Shown in pieces: positions 1-5,972 of a stretch of 6,131 bases of DNA; position 1 is the stretch's first letter, and every line of letters starts with the position of its first letter. The DNA lies in the NCBI RefSeq assembly GCF_947254095.1, contig NZ_CAMYBV010000036.1, positions 1 through 6,131 on the forward strand. Reading direction: 5' to 3'. The DNA is from an uncultured Mobiluncus sp. GTDB taxonomy: Bacteria; Actinomycetota; Actinomycetes; Actinomycetales; Actinomycetaceae. The notes under the pieces are model-generated. The model was not told the DNA's origin. It searched no databases and saw only the letters and a list, made by a program, of their open reading frames with translations. Made by a program: the position numbers and the translations under genes.

Positions 1-23
1 GGCTCGCTAAAGTCCCGACGATT

Positions 24-27
24 GAGG
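24..27 (+). promoter_or_regulatory. Ribosome binding site for the reader-like gene
   Basis: GAGG stands five bases before the ATG at 33 and matches the anti-Shine-Dalgarno core. It supports that ATG as the start. Only 32 bases of upstream sequence are in the window, so no promoter can be judged. Confidence 0.55.
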
Positions 28-32
28 TTGCG

Positions 33-1748
33 ATGTCGCTGTTTGAGTATGACCAAGGTCACCTGATTCCGGCCCAGTTTGGCCATCCCGTAGGGCCGGA
101 AGCCCAGGGGGAGATTCTGGATTCTGTCCGCCGTCAGGTTCTCGAAGTCATTGCTCGCCCGCTTTTCCCCGTGACCTGGAACGATATGACTGTGTCGCCG
201 GTGTCCGGGATGCCCGGAGAATTTGCGGAACCTGGGGCGGCACCAGGCCCGGAGGTTCCCGATGCGGACGGGACGGATTCTGGTTTTCCCCAAGAGTCCC
301 CGCGTTTGACCGCTTTGGACGGTTCCGGCCAGGTTGTGCTGGTCGAAGTGGTGAATCGGCTGGATTCCAGCGGTTTAATTGCCGCTTTGGCCCGGCTCGG
401 GGCGGTGTCGAACCTGGGGTGGAACGATTTAGCTGCCGCCTATCCCGGTGGGGTCAGCGCTTTTCGTTCCGGTTGGACCCAGTTCCGTGATGCTATGCCC
501 CCGAACTTGGCGGCGGGGCCGCGCCTGATTTTGGTCGCCACCGAGATTGACCCCGATGTGCGCCCGGCCCTAGATGCTTTGACCCCCTCGGGGCTGGAAG
601 TCCATCACGTCAGTGTGCGCGAGATGTCCAACGGGCGCCGTTTCTTAGATGTGCAGCGGGTCGCATCCTCGCTGTTCAGCCACGATATGAACTTGTTGGC
701 GGGCCGGGGAGCCCGCATTCCGGCGATCACCTCCGCCACCGATGCGGATATGCAAAACGCGGAATCCGTGGTGCCCGAGGTGGCTCCCAGCCCGGAAGAG
801 GTGCCGAGCGTGGGCTTTGCCGACCTGGCGACCCCGATGGCCTCCGGTTCGGTTCCCGCGGCGGTTGCGCCAGATAACGTGCCTGCCGGCTCGGCGCCCG
901 CGGTGCCTGCCCCGGAACCGGCGGCAACCCCGGAACCTGCGACAACCGGCCTTGAGACCGCGGCGGAAAGTCCGGCTCCAGTTGATGAACCTGCGCTGCA
1001 AACCGGGTCGATTTCCCGTCACTCTATTATGGAGGTCGCCCGGTCTTCCGCGGTGTCTCCGCTGGCTGCAGGGGAGGACGAGGAGCCTGTGGAGTCGCTG
1101 TTTACCACTCATCACGGCAGCGTCGCGGAAAACGACGCCCCGTCCTTTGCGGACATTATTTCCGGCACCGATACCGGAGAATTCCAGACGGCTCATCACT
1201 CGCATCGGGCTGCCGCCAGTGAACAGACCCTGGAGGCCGAAGCGCAGGCGCAGGCCGAGAACGAGCCGACGCAACTCGAGGAACCCGCGCAATTTGAGCA
1301 ACTCGAGGAACCCGGGGAACCTGAGCAAATGGAGCAGCCCGCCGAGTCCGCTGGTGCGGCAAACGCTAGTGCGGGGACTTGGGGAACACCGGAAACCCTA
1401 GAAACGCCGGAAACCCCGGAGGCGCTCGGCTCGGATCAGTCGGAGGCAAGCGACCTGCTGAACCGTGACGCCGCCGGTCTTGGGGTGATTGCCCAGGTGA
1501 CCGGCGAGGACACGCCACTCATGGCCCTGGTGAACTTTGATGGAAGTGCGGCCGAAGTCAACGCTACCCTGGCGGAGCGCGGGGTCATTATCCTGGAAGG
1601 CCGCGAATTCGACGACCCCACTGAGGCGGCTGGGGTGCTCGGCCAAGAAGTTGATGGTTGGGAGTTCTGGCACTTGGGCTTCATCGATGGCCCGACCCTC
1701 GCCGAAGCTCAAGCTGAAATCAACGCTGAAATCGAGCGCAACCGCTAG
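33..1748 (+). CDS. Putative modified-DNA reader protein (nuclease-like N-terminus, repeat linker, RAMA/DUF4357-like C-terminus)
   Basis: A 571-residue protein with no signal peptide or membrane segment, so probably cytoplasmic. Residues 1-50 and about 90-210 look like a folded alpha/beta domain. D96 and the VLVEVVNRLD stretch with E105 recall the D...ExK core of PD-(D/E)xK nucleases such as NucS/DUF91, but the expected lysine is V107, so catalysis is doubtful. Residues 235-480 are a low-complexity Pro/Glu/Ala/Thr linker with short repeats. Residues 483-571 look folded again: EGREFDDPTEAAGVLG followed by DGWEFWHLG resembles the 'G..F.SPs.AA...G...nGW.fW' signature of RAMA and DUF4357 domains, which sit beside restriction enzymes and DNA methylases and are thought to read modified DNA. 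The start is backed by GAGG five bases upstream. It is convergent with the dehydrogenase gene. The reading frame is sure; both domain calls are pattern matches by eye. It may simply be a conserved actinobacterial hypothetical protein. Confidence 0.72.
   Translation: MSLFEYDQGHLIPAQFGHPVGPEAQGEILDSVRRQVLEVIARPLFPVTWNDMTVSPVSGMPGEFAEPGAAPGPEVPDADGTDSGFPQESPRLTALDGSGQVVLVEVVNRLDSSGLIAALARLGAVSNLGWNDLAAAYPGGVSAFRSGWTQFRDAMPPNLAAGPRLILVATEIDPDVRPALDALTPSGLEVHHVSVREMSNGRRFLDVQRVASSLFSHDMNLLAGRGARIPAITSATDADMQNAESVVPEVAPSPEEVPSVGFADLATPMASGSVPAAVAPDNVPAGSAPAVPAPEPAATPEPATTGLETAAESPAPVDEPALQTGSISRHSIMEVARSSAVSPLAAGEDEEPVESLFTTHHGSVAENDAPSFADIISGTDTGEFQTAHHSHRAAASEQTLEAEAQAQAENEPTQLEEPAQFEQLEEPGEPEQMEQPAESAGAANASAGTWGTPETLETPETPEALGSDQSEASDLLNRDAAGLGVIAQVTGEDTPLMALVNFDGSAAEVNATLAERGVIILEGREFDDPTEAAGVLGQEVDGWEFWHLGFIDGPTLAEAQAEINAEIERNR
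910..943 (+). repeat. Short 18-bp in-frame repeat (PEPAAT/PEPATT)
   Basis: CCCCGGAACC occurs at 910-919 and again at 928-937, an 18-base period. It encodes two six-residue units, PEPAAT and PEPATT (residues 294-305), in the linker of the reader-like protein. The period is a multiple of three, so unit gain or loss would keep the frame. Confidence 0.6.
1272..1352 (+). repeat. Three tandem 27-bp units coding a 9-residue Glu/Gln/Pro repeat
   Basis: GCAACTCGAGGAACCCG occurs exactly at 1271-1287 and 1298-1314, and a diverged third copy, GCAAATGGAGCAGCCCG, lies at 1325-1341. The spacing is 27 bases each time. The units translate as QLEEPAQFE, QLEEPGEPE and QMEQPAESA (residues 414-440). A run of TPET/ETPE units follows at residues 452-463. 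These are in-frame minisatellite-like repeats that lengthen an acidic, probably disordered linker, and copy number may vary between strains. Confidence 0.8.
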
Positions 1749-1776
1749 GCTTCATGCCCTGAGACAATCCCGGCCC

Positions 1777-1802
1777 GGGCGTTAATCCTATTAATTCGCC
1801 CC
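1777..1802. repeat. Imperfect inverted repeat just after the reader-like gene
   Basis: GGGCGTTAAT at 1777-1786 faces ATTAATTCGCCC at 1790-1801 across a three-base CCT loop, with one uneven position in the stem. It lies about 30 bases after the TAG stop at 1746-1748. No T-run follows directly, because the next palindrome begins at once, so it is at best part of a compound terminator. Confidence 0.45.
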
Positions 1803-1825
1803 GGTGTGCCATATATGGCACACCG
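1802..1825. terminator. Perfect 24-base palindrome, possible terminator or protein-binding site
   Basis: The 24 bases are their own exact reverse complement: each half is CGGTGTGCCATA or its complement. As RNA it would form at least nine G/C-rich pairs (CGGTGTGCC with GGCACACCG) around an ATATAT centre. It starts 54 bases after the stop of the reader-like gene. The following sequence is AT-rich (ATTTAAAT, then GGTTTTATT from 1839) but lacks a continuous T-run next to the stem. A terminator is the simplest reading by position. Its exact symmetry would also suit a dimeric DNA-binding protein. Confidence 0.5.
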
Positions 1826-1877
1826 AGCCATTTAAATAGGTTTTATTGCGTGTTTTAGTTCTGCGGGTCGTTCGCTC

Positions 1878-1977
1878 GGGGGCGCTCGCGAGAGGCGGAA
1901 GGGGGAGTACCCCCTCGCGTTTTGCGCGACTATTGTCGCAAAACGCTCACCCCCCAGCCTCTCGCTGAGTCGCCCCC
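1878..1977. other. Branched fold: closing stem with two inner hairpins, candidate structured RNA
   Basis: Outer arms pair in three blocks: GGGGGCG (1878-1884) with CGCCCCC (1971-1977), CTC (1885-1887) with GAG (1967-1969), and GCGAGAGGC (1888-1896) with GCCTCTCGC (1957-1965). That makes 19 pairs with two single-base bulges, T1966 and T1970. Inside lie hairpin A, GGGGG-AGTA-CCCCC (1901-1914), and hairpin B, GCGTTTTGC...GAC (1917-1930) with GTCGCAAAACGC (1935-1946) around a TATT loop and a two-base bulge. The G-run of hairpin A could pair instead with the C-run at 1950-1955, giving two competing folds. The pairings were found by eye; no known RNA family is recognised and the transcribed strand is unknown. 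Confidence 0.5.
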
Positions 1978-1991
1978 AACGCTTCCTGCCC

Positions 1992-2065
1992 CAGCCAGGC
2001 TAAATTCCCGCGGACACTACCACGTCCCGCAGGGATACACTGCACACTCAGCCGGGCTAAATTCC
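1992..2065. repeat. Pair of 17-base direct repeats, 57 bases apart
   Basis: CAGCCAGGCTAAATTCC (1992-2008) and CAGCCGGGCTAAATTCC (2049-2065) differ at one base. Each runs into a stem-loop. After the first copy, CCCGCGGAC (2007-2015) pairs with GTCCCGCAGGG (2024-2034) with bulges. The second copy is itself part of a stem in which GCTAAATTCCGGT (2056-2068) faces ACCGGATTTCAGC (2076-2088). The layout suggests a duplicated module of about 57 bases whose loops have diverged. Confidence 0.6.
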
Positions 2066-2101
2066 GGTGTGTATTACCGGATTTCAGCGCTGTTTGGACG
2101 T

Positions 2102-2119
2102 GAAACTGTCCAGAGTTTC
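2102..2119. repeat. Small perfect inverted repeat
   Basis: GAAACT (2102-2107) and AGTTTC (2114-2119) pair exactly around the six-base loop GTCCAG. It is short and could occur by chance. It is listed because it sits in the row of hairpins between 1777 and 2194. Confidence 0.35.
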
Positions 2120-2136
2120 GGGGCGTGCGTGTTTTA

Positions 2137-2194
2137 AAGGTGGGATTTGGGCAGTAGCTGCCAATAATGGCAGCTACTGCCCAAATCCCACCTT
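2137..2194. terminator. Perfect 27-bp stem with 4-base loop, likely two-way terminator
   Basis: The arms at 2137-2163 and 2168-2194 are exact reverse complements over 27 bases, closed by the loop ATAA (2164-2167). The arms begin AAGGTGGGATTTGG and end CCAAATCCCACCTT. On the minus strand it lies about 100 bases after the stop of the dehydrogenase gene, and it is the strongest hairpin between the two convergent genes. Neither flank has a long T-run: the minus-strand flank reads TAAAAC and the plus-strand flank ATATCC. If it terminates, it does so through the long stem, as often proposed for actinobacteria. The stem is longer than most terminators and could be an RNase III target or the remains of a repeat element. 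Confidence 0.6.
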
Positions 2195-2296
2195 ATATCC
2201 GCAACCCAGCGAGTATCTCTTGATTTTTGGGAGCGAGCAATCCTGGATTCTCCGGATGTTTTCCCGGTGCCTTTTGGCTGAGCGCGGACCTGGAGG

Positions 2297-5236
2297 CTAG
2301 GCTTCGACGCGGGCGCTGGGCCCCAGCAGTAGTCGCGCCAGGTGAATCCCCTGGCTGCCGGCTAGCTGTTCTGCCTGGGTGCGGCAGCTGAAGCCGTCAG
2401 CCAGGAAAATCGCGTCCGGGTGTGCGCGCAGGGTGGGCAGCAAAGCGTGTTCCGCAATGCGTTTCGACACCTCGACGTGTTCCATGCCGAAATTGCCCGC
2501 CATGCCGCAGCAGCCCGCCAGTTCCACGACTTCCGCCCCGGTGGCCGCCAGCAACTTGCGGTCGGTTTCCCAACCCAGGACGCTGTAGTGGTGGCAATGC
2601 GGCTGGGCGACAACCTGCACACCTCGCAAATCCGGCAGCTGCCACACGTCCGGATTGGGTGCGGTGTCCGGATTGCTGAGCAGTTCCGCTAAAGTGCGCG
2701 TGGCCTGGGCAATCGCCTGGGCGCGCGGATCGTCGGGCAGCAAGCGTTCCAGGTCGTCGCGCAGGGTCGCGGTGCAGGACGGCTCCACGCCAACAATCGG
2801 AATTCCGTTGACCGCCAGTGGCCCCAGAATTTGGCACAAGCGCCGCATATTGCGCCGAGCCTTGTCCAGCTGGCCGGTAGTCACGTAGGTCAGCCCGCAG
2901 CAGGCTTGGGGTGGTACATACACCTGGTATCCCGCCGTTTCCAGCAGCTCCACCACCGCTTCGGCACCATCGGGGGCAATCCCCTCAGAGAAAGAATCCG
3001 CCCACACCGCCACCCACGGTTTAGCTTCGGGAGCGGGACGGCTATCCGCGCTTGCTGTCGAGGCGACGGCATTTACCTGCCCCGTAGTGTCCGGTGTCTG
3101 TTTCGTAGTTGGGGTCACAAGCCCGTTCGCGCCGATTTCCGGTTCCGCTGCGTTTCCGCCGTGGCGCCGCGTCCAATCCCGGAATGATTCGGGGGCAAAA
3201 TGCGCCATCTGACGGCGTGAATCCAGCCCGAATAGTCGAAACACCAGACGGCGTATCCACGCGACCCCGAAAATGCTGTTGGCCAGGCTCGCTCCGCCGG
3301 GAATCCGGCGCGCCAAACGCAGCCAGCCCGGCAGGCGACCTAACAGGTAATGCGAACGCGGCCGCAAACTCCGGCGATAGGCCCGATACAGCGACTCGGA
3401 CTTGTACGCCGCCATGTCAATCCCGGTCGGGCAGGCCGCGGAACAGGCCTTACACGCTAGACACAAATCGAGGGCGCGTAACAGGTTCGGGTCGCGGAAA
3501 TCCCGAATGAGCGAGCCGTTCGTGACCTCTTGCAGCACCCGGGCGCGCCCGCGCGTGGCATCTTGTTCCTGGCCGGTAGCCAGGTAGCTGGGACACATCC
3601 AGGCACCGTTGATCTGGTCCATTGCCAAACATTTGCCAACGCCGGTGCAGCGATGCACGGCCGCGGTAAAATCCGTGTCTTTCGGAAAAGTAAAGCCTTG
3701 ACCGGGCAAGGCCGGAATGGTCCGAGCCCCCGCCAGACGCAGATTCGCGTCCAGCGGATCGGGATCCACCAACACCCCCGGATTCAGCAAACCCCGCGGG
3801 TCAAACAGGGCTTTGACCTGTTTAAACAAACGAATCAGTGCAGGGGAATACATCCGCGGCAACAATTCGGAGCGGGCTCGGCCATCCCCGTGCTCGCCCG
3901 AAAGCGAACCGTGATGCTTCCCCACCAAGTCTGCGGCGCGCTCCAGGAACTCCCGAGAACGCCCTTGGTCAGCCGCCGCCCCCAACGGTAGGTTCAACCG
4001 CACGTGCAGGCAGCCGTCCCCGAGGTGCCCATAAAGCATCCCGTCCACGTCCATTTCCCGCATCAAATCAGTGAAATCTCGCAAATAAGCGGCCAAATTC
4101 TGGGGTGGAACCGCCGCGTCCTCCCAGCCCGGCCAGGCCGGGTCGTTCCCACTGCCGTCAGGGTTCAAGGGGGTCCGCCCGCCAAGCCCGGCTCCATCAG
4201 CGCGAATCCTCCAAAGTTTCGTGGCTTGCGTGGAGGGGGGCAGCACCAGGGTGGCGCGAGTGTTGGCGGCTTGTGCCAGGTCATTGGCCCGAGCCAGGGT
4301 TGTTTCCAGGTCCTCGGTGGCGCTGCCCATCTCTACCAGCAGCCAAGCGTTGCCCTCCGGCAGTTCGGGCAGCTCGCCAACCCCCGGCTTGTGCGCCAGA
4401 GTGTAAACCAGACGCGAATCCATGCCCTCCACCGCGAGGGGCGAAAAGTCGTTGATCAGCGGCACGTCGGTGGCGGCGGCAATTATGTCGGGGTATCCCA
4501 GCACCACTAGTACCGGCGCGGCCGGTACCGGCACCAAACGCAGGGTGGCGCGCAGCACGCTAACCAAAGTTCCCTCGCTACCCACCAAGAATTTCGCCAG
4601 GTCACGCCCATTTTCCGGCAGCAAGTGTTCCAGGGAATAGCCCGAAACTTGCCGGTGAAAACGCCCGCATTCCGTGCGAATCACGGCCAGGTTTTCATCA
4701 ACTAAACGCTGTAAACCCGGCACCACGTCCAGTGCACCCTCACCCGAAGCGGCGTGAAATTCCCGCCCGAAACCGTCGATAACGTCCATCGAGATGACAT
4801 TGTCGGCCACGCGCCCCCAGGCTTGGGCGTGCGGGCCACAGGCGTTGTTGCCAATCGAACCCCCGACGGTGGCCCGCGTCCAGGTGGACGGGTCAGGCCC
4901 AAATCGCAGACCAAAGGGCGCCCCGGCCTTTTGAATATCGGCGAGCACCACCCCCGGCTCCACCGTAATCTGGCGCGCGGAAGGGTCCAGGGACAAAATC
5001 CGGTTGCAGTGGTGAGACGTATCAATGACCAGGCCAGGCCCGATAGAGTTGCCGGAACATGAGGTTCCCCGGCCGCGCATCGTCAGGGGCACGCCAGCGG
5101 ACAGGGCTTCCAAAATCGTGTCGCGCAGCTGGTCCAGGTTCTCCGGTTGGGCAATCCGGTCGGGCACGATGCGATAGTTTGAGGCGTCCGAAGCGTAAAT
5201 GGCCCGGTTCAGGGGGTCTTGGAGGTATTTCACCAT
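2297..5236 (-). CDS. FAD-binding and Fe-S-binding 2-hydroxyacid dehydrogenase (YdiJ / GlcD-GlpC fusion type)
   Basis: A 979-residue cytoplasmic or membrane-associated flavoprotein, close in length to E. coli YdiJ (about 1,000). It should oxidise a D-2-hydroxyacid such as D-lactate, D-2-hydroxyglutarate or glycolate with FAD, passing electrons through Fe-S clusters. Residues about 24-237 form the FAD-binding fold (MRGRGTSCSG 53-62; TVGGSIGNNACGPHAQAWG 123-141; GSEGTL 219-224). Residues about 240-490 form the substrate/FAD cap (YGHLGDGCLHVRLN 402-415; GEHGDGRARSELLP 447-460). Next comes a Fe-S region with C530, C536 and C548 (MCPSYLATG) and a full CxxCxxCxxxCP at C592/C595/C598/C602. Two CCG blocks follow (QACCGLTY 777-784; GCCGMAGNFGMEH 908-920), as in GlpC and HdrB. 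Residues 693-739 are a loose, low-complexity spacer. The gene starts 4 bases after the dedA stop, so the two are probably coupled. The family is clear; the substrate is not decided by sequence. Confidence 0.92.
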   Translation of the reverse strand: MVKYLQDPLNRAIYASDASNYRIVPDRIAQPENLDQLRDTILEALSAGVPLTMRGRGTSCSGNSIGPGLVIDTSHHCNRILSLDPSARQITVEPGVVLADIQKAGAPFGLRFGPDPSTWTRATVGGSIGNNACGPHAQAWGRVADNVISMDVIDGFGREFHAASGEGALDVVPGLQRLVDENLAVIRTECGRFHRQVSGYSLEHLLPENGRDLAKFLVGSEGTLVSVLRATLRLVPVPAAPVLVVLGYPDIIAAATDVPLINDFSPLAVEGMDSRLVYTLAHKPGVGELPELPEGNAWLLVEMGSATEDLETTLARANDLAQAANTRATLVLPPSTQATKLWRIRADGAGLGGRTPLNPDGSGNDPAWPGWEDAAVPPQNLAAYLRDFTDLMREMDVDGMLYGHLGDGCLHVRLNLPLGAAADQGRSREFLERAADLVGKHHGSLSGEHGDGRARSELLPRMYSPALIRLFKQVKALFDPRGLLNPGVLVDPDPLDANLRLAGARTIPALPGQGFTFPKDTDFTAAVHRCTGVGKCLAMDQINGAWMCPSYLATGQEQDATRGRARVLQEVTNGSLIRDFRDPNLLRALDLCLACKACSAACPTGIDMAAYKSESLYRAYRRSLRPRSHYLLGRLPGWLRLARRIPGGASLANSIFGVAWIRRLVFRLFGLDSRRQMAHFAPESFRDWTRRHGGNAAEPEIGANGLVTPTTKQTPDTTGQVNAVASTASADSRPAPEAKPWVAVWADSFSEGIAPDGAEAVVELLETAGYQVYVPPQACCGLTYVTTGQLDKARRNMRRLCQILGPLAVNGIPIVGVEPSCTATLRDDLERLLPDDPRAQAIAQATRTLAELLSNPDTAPNPDVWQLPDLRGVQVVAQPHCHHYSVLGWETDRKLLAATGAEVVELAGCCGMAGNFGMEHVEVSKRIAEHALLPTLRAHPDAIFLADGFSCRTQAEQLAGSQGIHLARLLLGPSARVEA

Positions 5237-5242
5237 GGCCCT
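5231..5242 (-). promoter_or_regulatory. Ribosome binding site overlapping the dedA stop; start choice ATG or GTG
   Basis: On the minus strand the dedA stop TAG runs into AGGG (5242-5239), then CC, ATG (5236-5234) and GTG (5233-5231). AGGG is only two bases from the ATG but five from the GTG, which suits initiation better. The protein may therefore start one residue later than the ATG call. The change is minor, but it shows tight translational coupling to dedA. Confidence 0.45.
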
Positions 5243-5912
5243 AGTGTATGTTACTTTTCCCGGTCTCCTGGCTATCCGTGGGCTTACTCAGAGCCTTTTT
5301 CAAAATCCCCAACCCGATAGGAATGACTGAAACCGCGATGATGATGACGGCGATGAGCTCCACGTTGTTGCGGATAAAGGGCACCCCCCCGAGCGAAATA
5401 CCGGCGACGATGAACACGCCGGTCCAGGCAATACTGCCGATAACATTCCACAGGGTAAAGTGCGCCCAGCCGTAGCGGCCAATTCCGGCCGCGATAGGCA
5501 CAAAAGTACGCACGAAAGGAACGAAACGGCCCAACACCACCGCCGGTCCACCCCACTTGCGAAAAAACACTTGAGCAGTCTGCAAATATTCGGTTTTCAG
5601 CACGCGCGCATCGGGTTTGAAAAACCGTTCGCCAAACAGCAGCCCGAACCAGTAGCCGACCTGGGCTCCGGCGATTGCCGCCACAATCAGCACGAACAGA
5701 ATCACGGCGAGGTTCACCGGCATGCGGTCTTGCAGCAGCCCCAGCGCAAACAGCATCGAATCGCCGGGCAGCACCGGGAACAGCACTCCTGACTCGATGA
5801 ACACGATGAGGGCGACGATGGCCACCATCCACACCCCGTAAGCCGAGATGAGGTGTTCCAACAGGGCGCCGGGATCTTTCAGCCAATCCAGCAAATTTGC
5901 AGTGAAAACCAT
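5241..5912 (-). CDS. dedA: DedA-family membrane protein, probable undecaprenyl-phosphate flippase
   Basis: A 223-residue integral membrane protein of the DedA/SNARE-associated family (PF09335), of usual length. DedA proteins such as UptA return undecaprenyl phosphate to the inner leaflet, recycling the carrier for peptidoglycan and other wall polymers, and affect envelope stress and membrane potential. Visible signs are hydrophobic stretches at about residues 24-42, 65-93, 121-143, 153-177 and 185-205; the re-entrant-loop motif FIESGVLFPVLPGDS (38-52) with E40 and P49-G50-D51, where many members have PGE; and the block GRFVPFVRTFVPIAAG (128-143) with R129 and R135. The tail (KPTDSQETGKSNIH) is polar. 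The ATG at 5912 has only a weak GGAA before it, but the next Met lies in the first membrane segment. The gene is followed after 4 bases by the dehydrogenase and preceded by a wall-protein gene. The family call is firm; the exact lipid substrate is inferred. Confidence 0.92.
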   Translation of the reverse strand: MVFTANLLDWLKDPGALLEHLISAYGVWMVAIVALIVFIESGVLFPVLPGDSMLFALGLLQDRMPVNLAVILFVLIVAAIAGAQVGYWFGLLFGERFFKPDARVLKTEYLQTAQVFFRKWGGPAVVLGRFVPFVRTFVPIAAGIGRYGWAHFTLWNVIGSIAWTGVFIVAGISLGGVPFIRNNVELIAVIIIAVSVIPIGLGILKKALSKPTDSQETGKSNIH

Positions 5913-5939
5913 GGTTCCAATCTTAATTAATACCGATAG

Positions 5940-5958
5940 TTGAGGATTCAGACCTCAA
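5940..5958. repeat. Small inverted repeat upstream of dedA, possible operator
   Basis: TTGAGG (5940-5945) and CCTCAA (5953-5958) are exact complements around a seven-base centre, in the 60-base gap between the wall-protein stop and the dedA start. The gap is AT-rich compared with its surroundings and holds TTAATTAA at 5923-5930. On the minus strand TATTAA (5932-5927) could be a -10 box, but no good -35 stands at 16-18 bases. No T-run follows the repeat, so it does not look like a terminator. It may be an operator or a chance repeat. Confidence 0.3.
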
Positions 5959-5972
5959 GAGCAAACGGGAGG

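Larger units (their letters stand above)
1749..2296. other. Gene-free convergent intergenic region packed with inverted repeats
   Basis: About 550 bases between the stop codons of two convergent genes. The possible reading frames here are short, run through the hairpins and have no convincing ribosome site, so I see no protein gene. Almost all of 1777-2194 can be assigned to stem-loops: an imperfect repeat at 1777-1802, a perfect palindrome at 1802-1825, a branched fold at 1878-1977, hairpins at 2007-2034, 2056-2088 and 2102-2119, and a perfect 27-bp stem at 2137-2194. The stretch 2195-2296, just past the dehydrogenase stop, shows only a weak GCC-TTTT-GGC element at 2269-2278. Likely roles are two-way transcription termination, a structured RNA, or remains of a small repeat element. 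Confidence 0.7.

Noticed and set aside
1271..1341. The evenly spaced 17-base repeats as a CRISPR array.
   Set aside because: The gaps are only 10 bases, the repeats lie in frame inside a gene and encode a regular nine-residue unit.
742..1401. A long alternative plus-strand frame, and matching minus-strand frames, inside the reader-like gene.
   Set aside because: Their Arg/Pro-rich translations are typical frame shadows of GC-rich coding DNA, and the gene at 33-1748 has a supported start and sensible domains.
1878..1977. A tRNA or tmRNA-like reading of the branched fold.
   Set aside because: No GTTCRA T-loop, no CCA end and no anticodon-arm geometry are present, and there are only two inner hairpins.
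2269..2278. GCC-TTTT-GGC just past the dehydrogenase stop as its terminator.
   Set aside because: The stem is only three pairs with no T-run on the minus strand, too weak to support.
1922..2300. Two small plus-strand reading frames (1922-2137 and 2067-2300) in the convergent gap.
   Set aside because: They run through hairpins and direct repeats, have no convincing ribosome site, and their translations resemble no protein.
3530..4510. Several plus-strand open frames of 100-170 codons opposite the dehydrogenase.
   Set aside because: They lie antisense to a conserved enzyme with all its motifs intact, and have no recognisable domains or ribosome sites.
4510..4528. A perfect inverted repeat, GTACCGGC-GCG-GCCGGTAC, inside the dehydrogenase gene.
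   Set aside because: It lies in a Pro/Val/Ala codon run of a GC-rich gene, where GCCGGTACCGG-like strings arise easily from codon choice, so no function can be argued.
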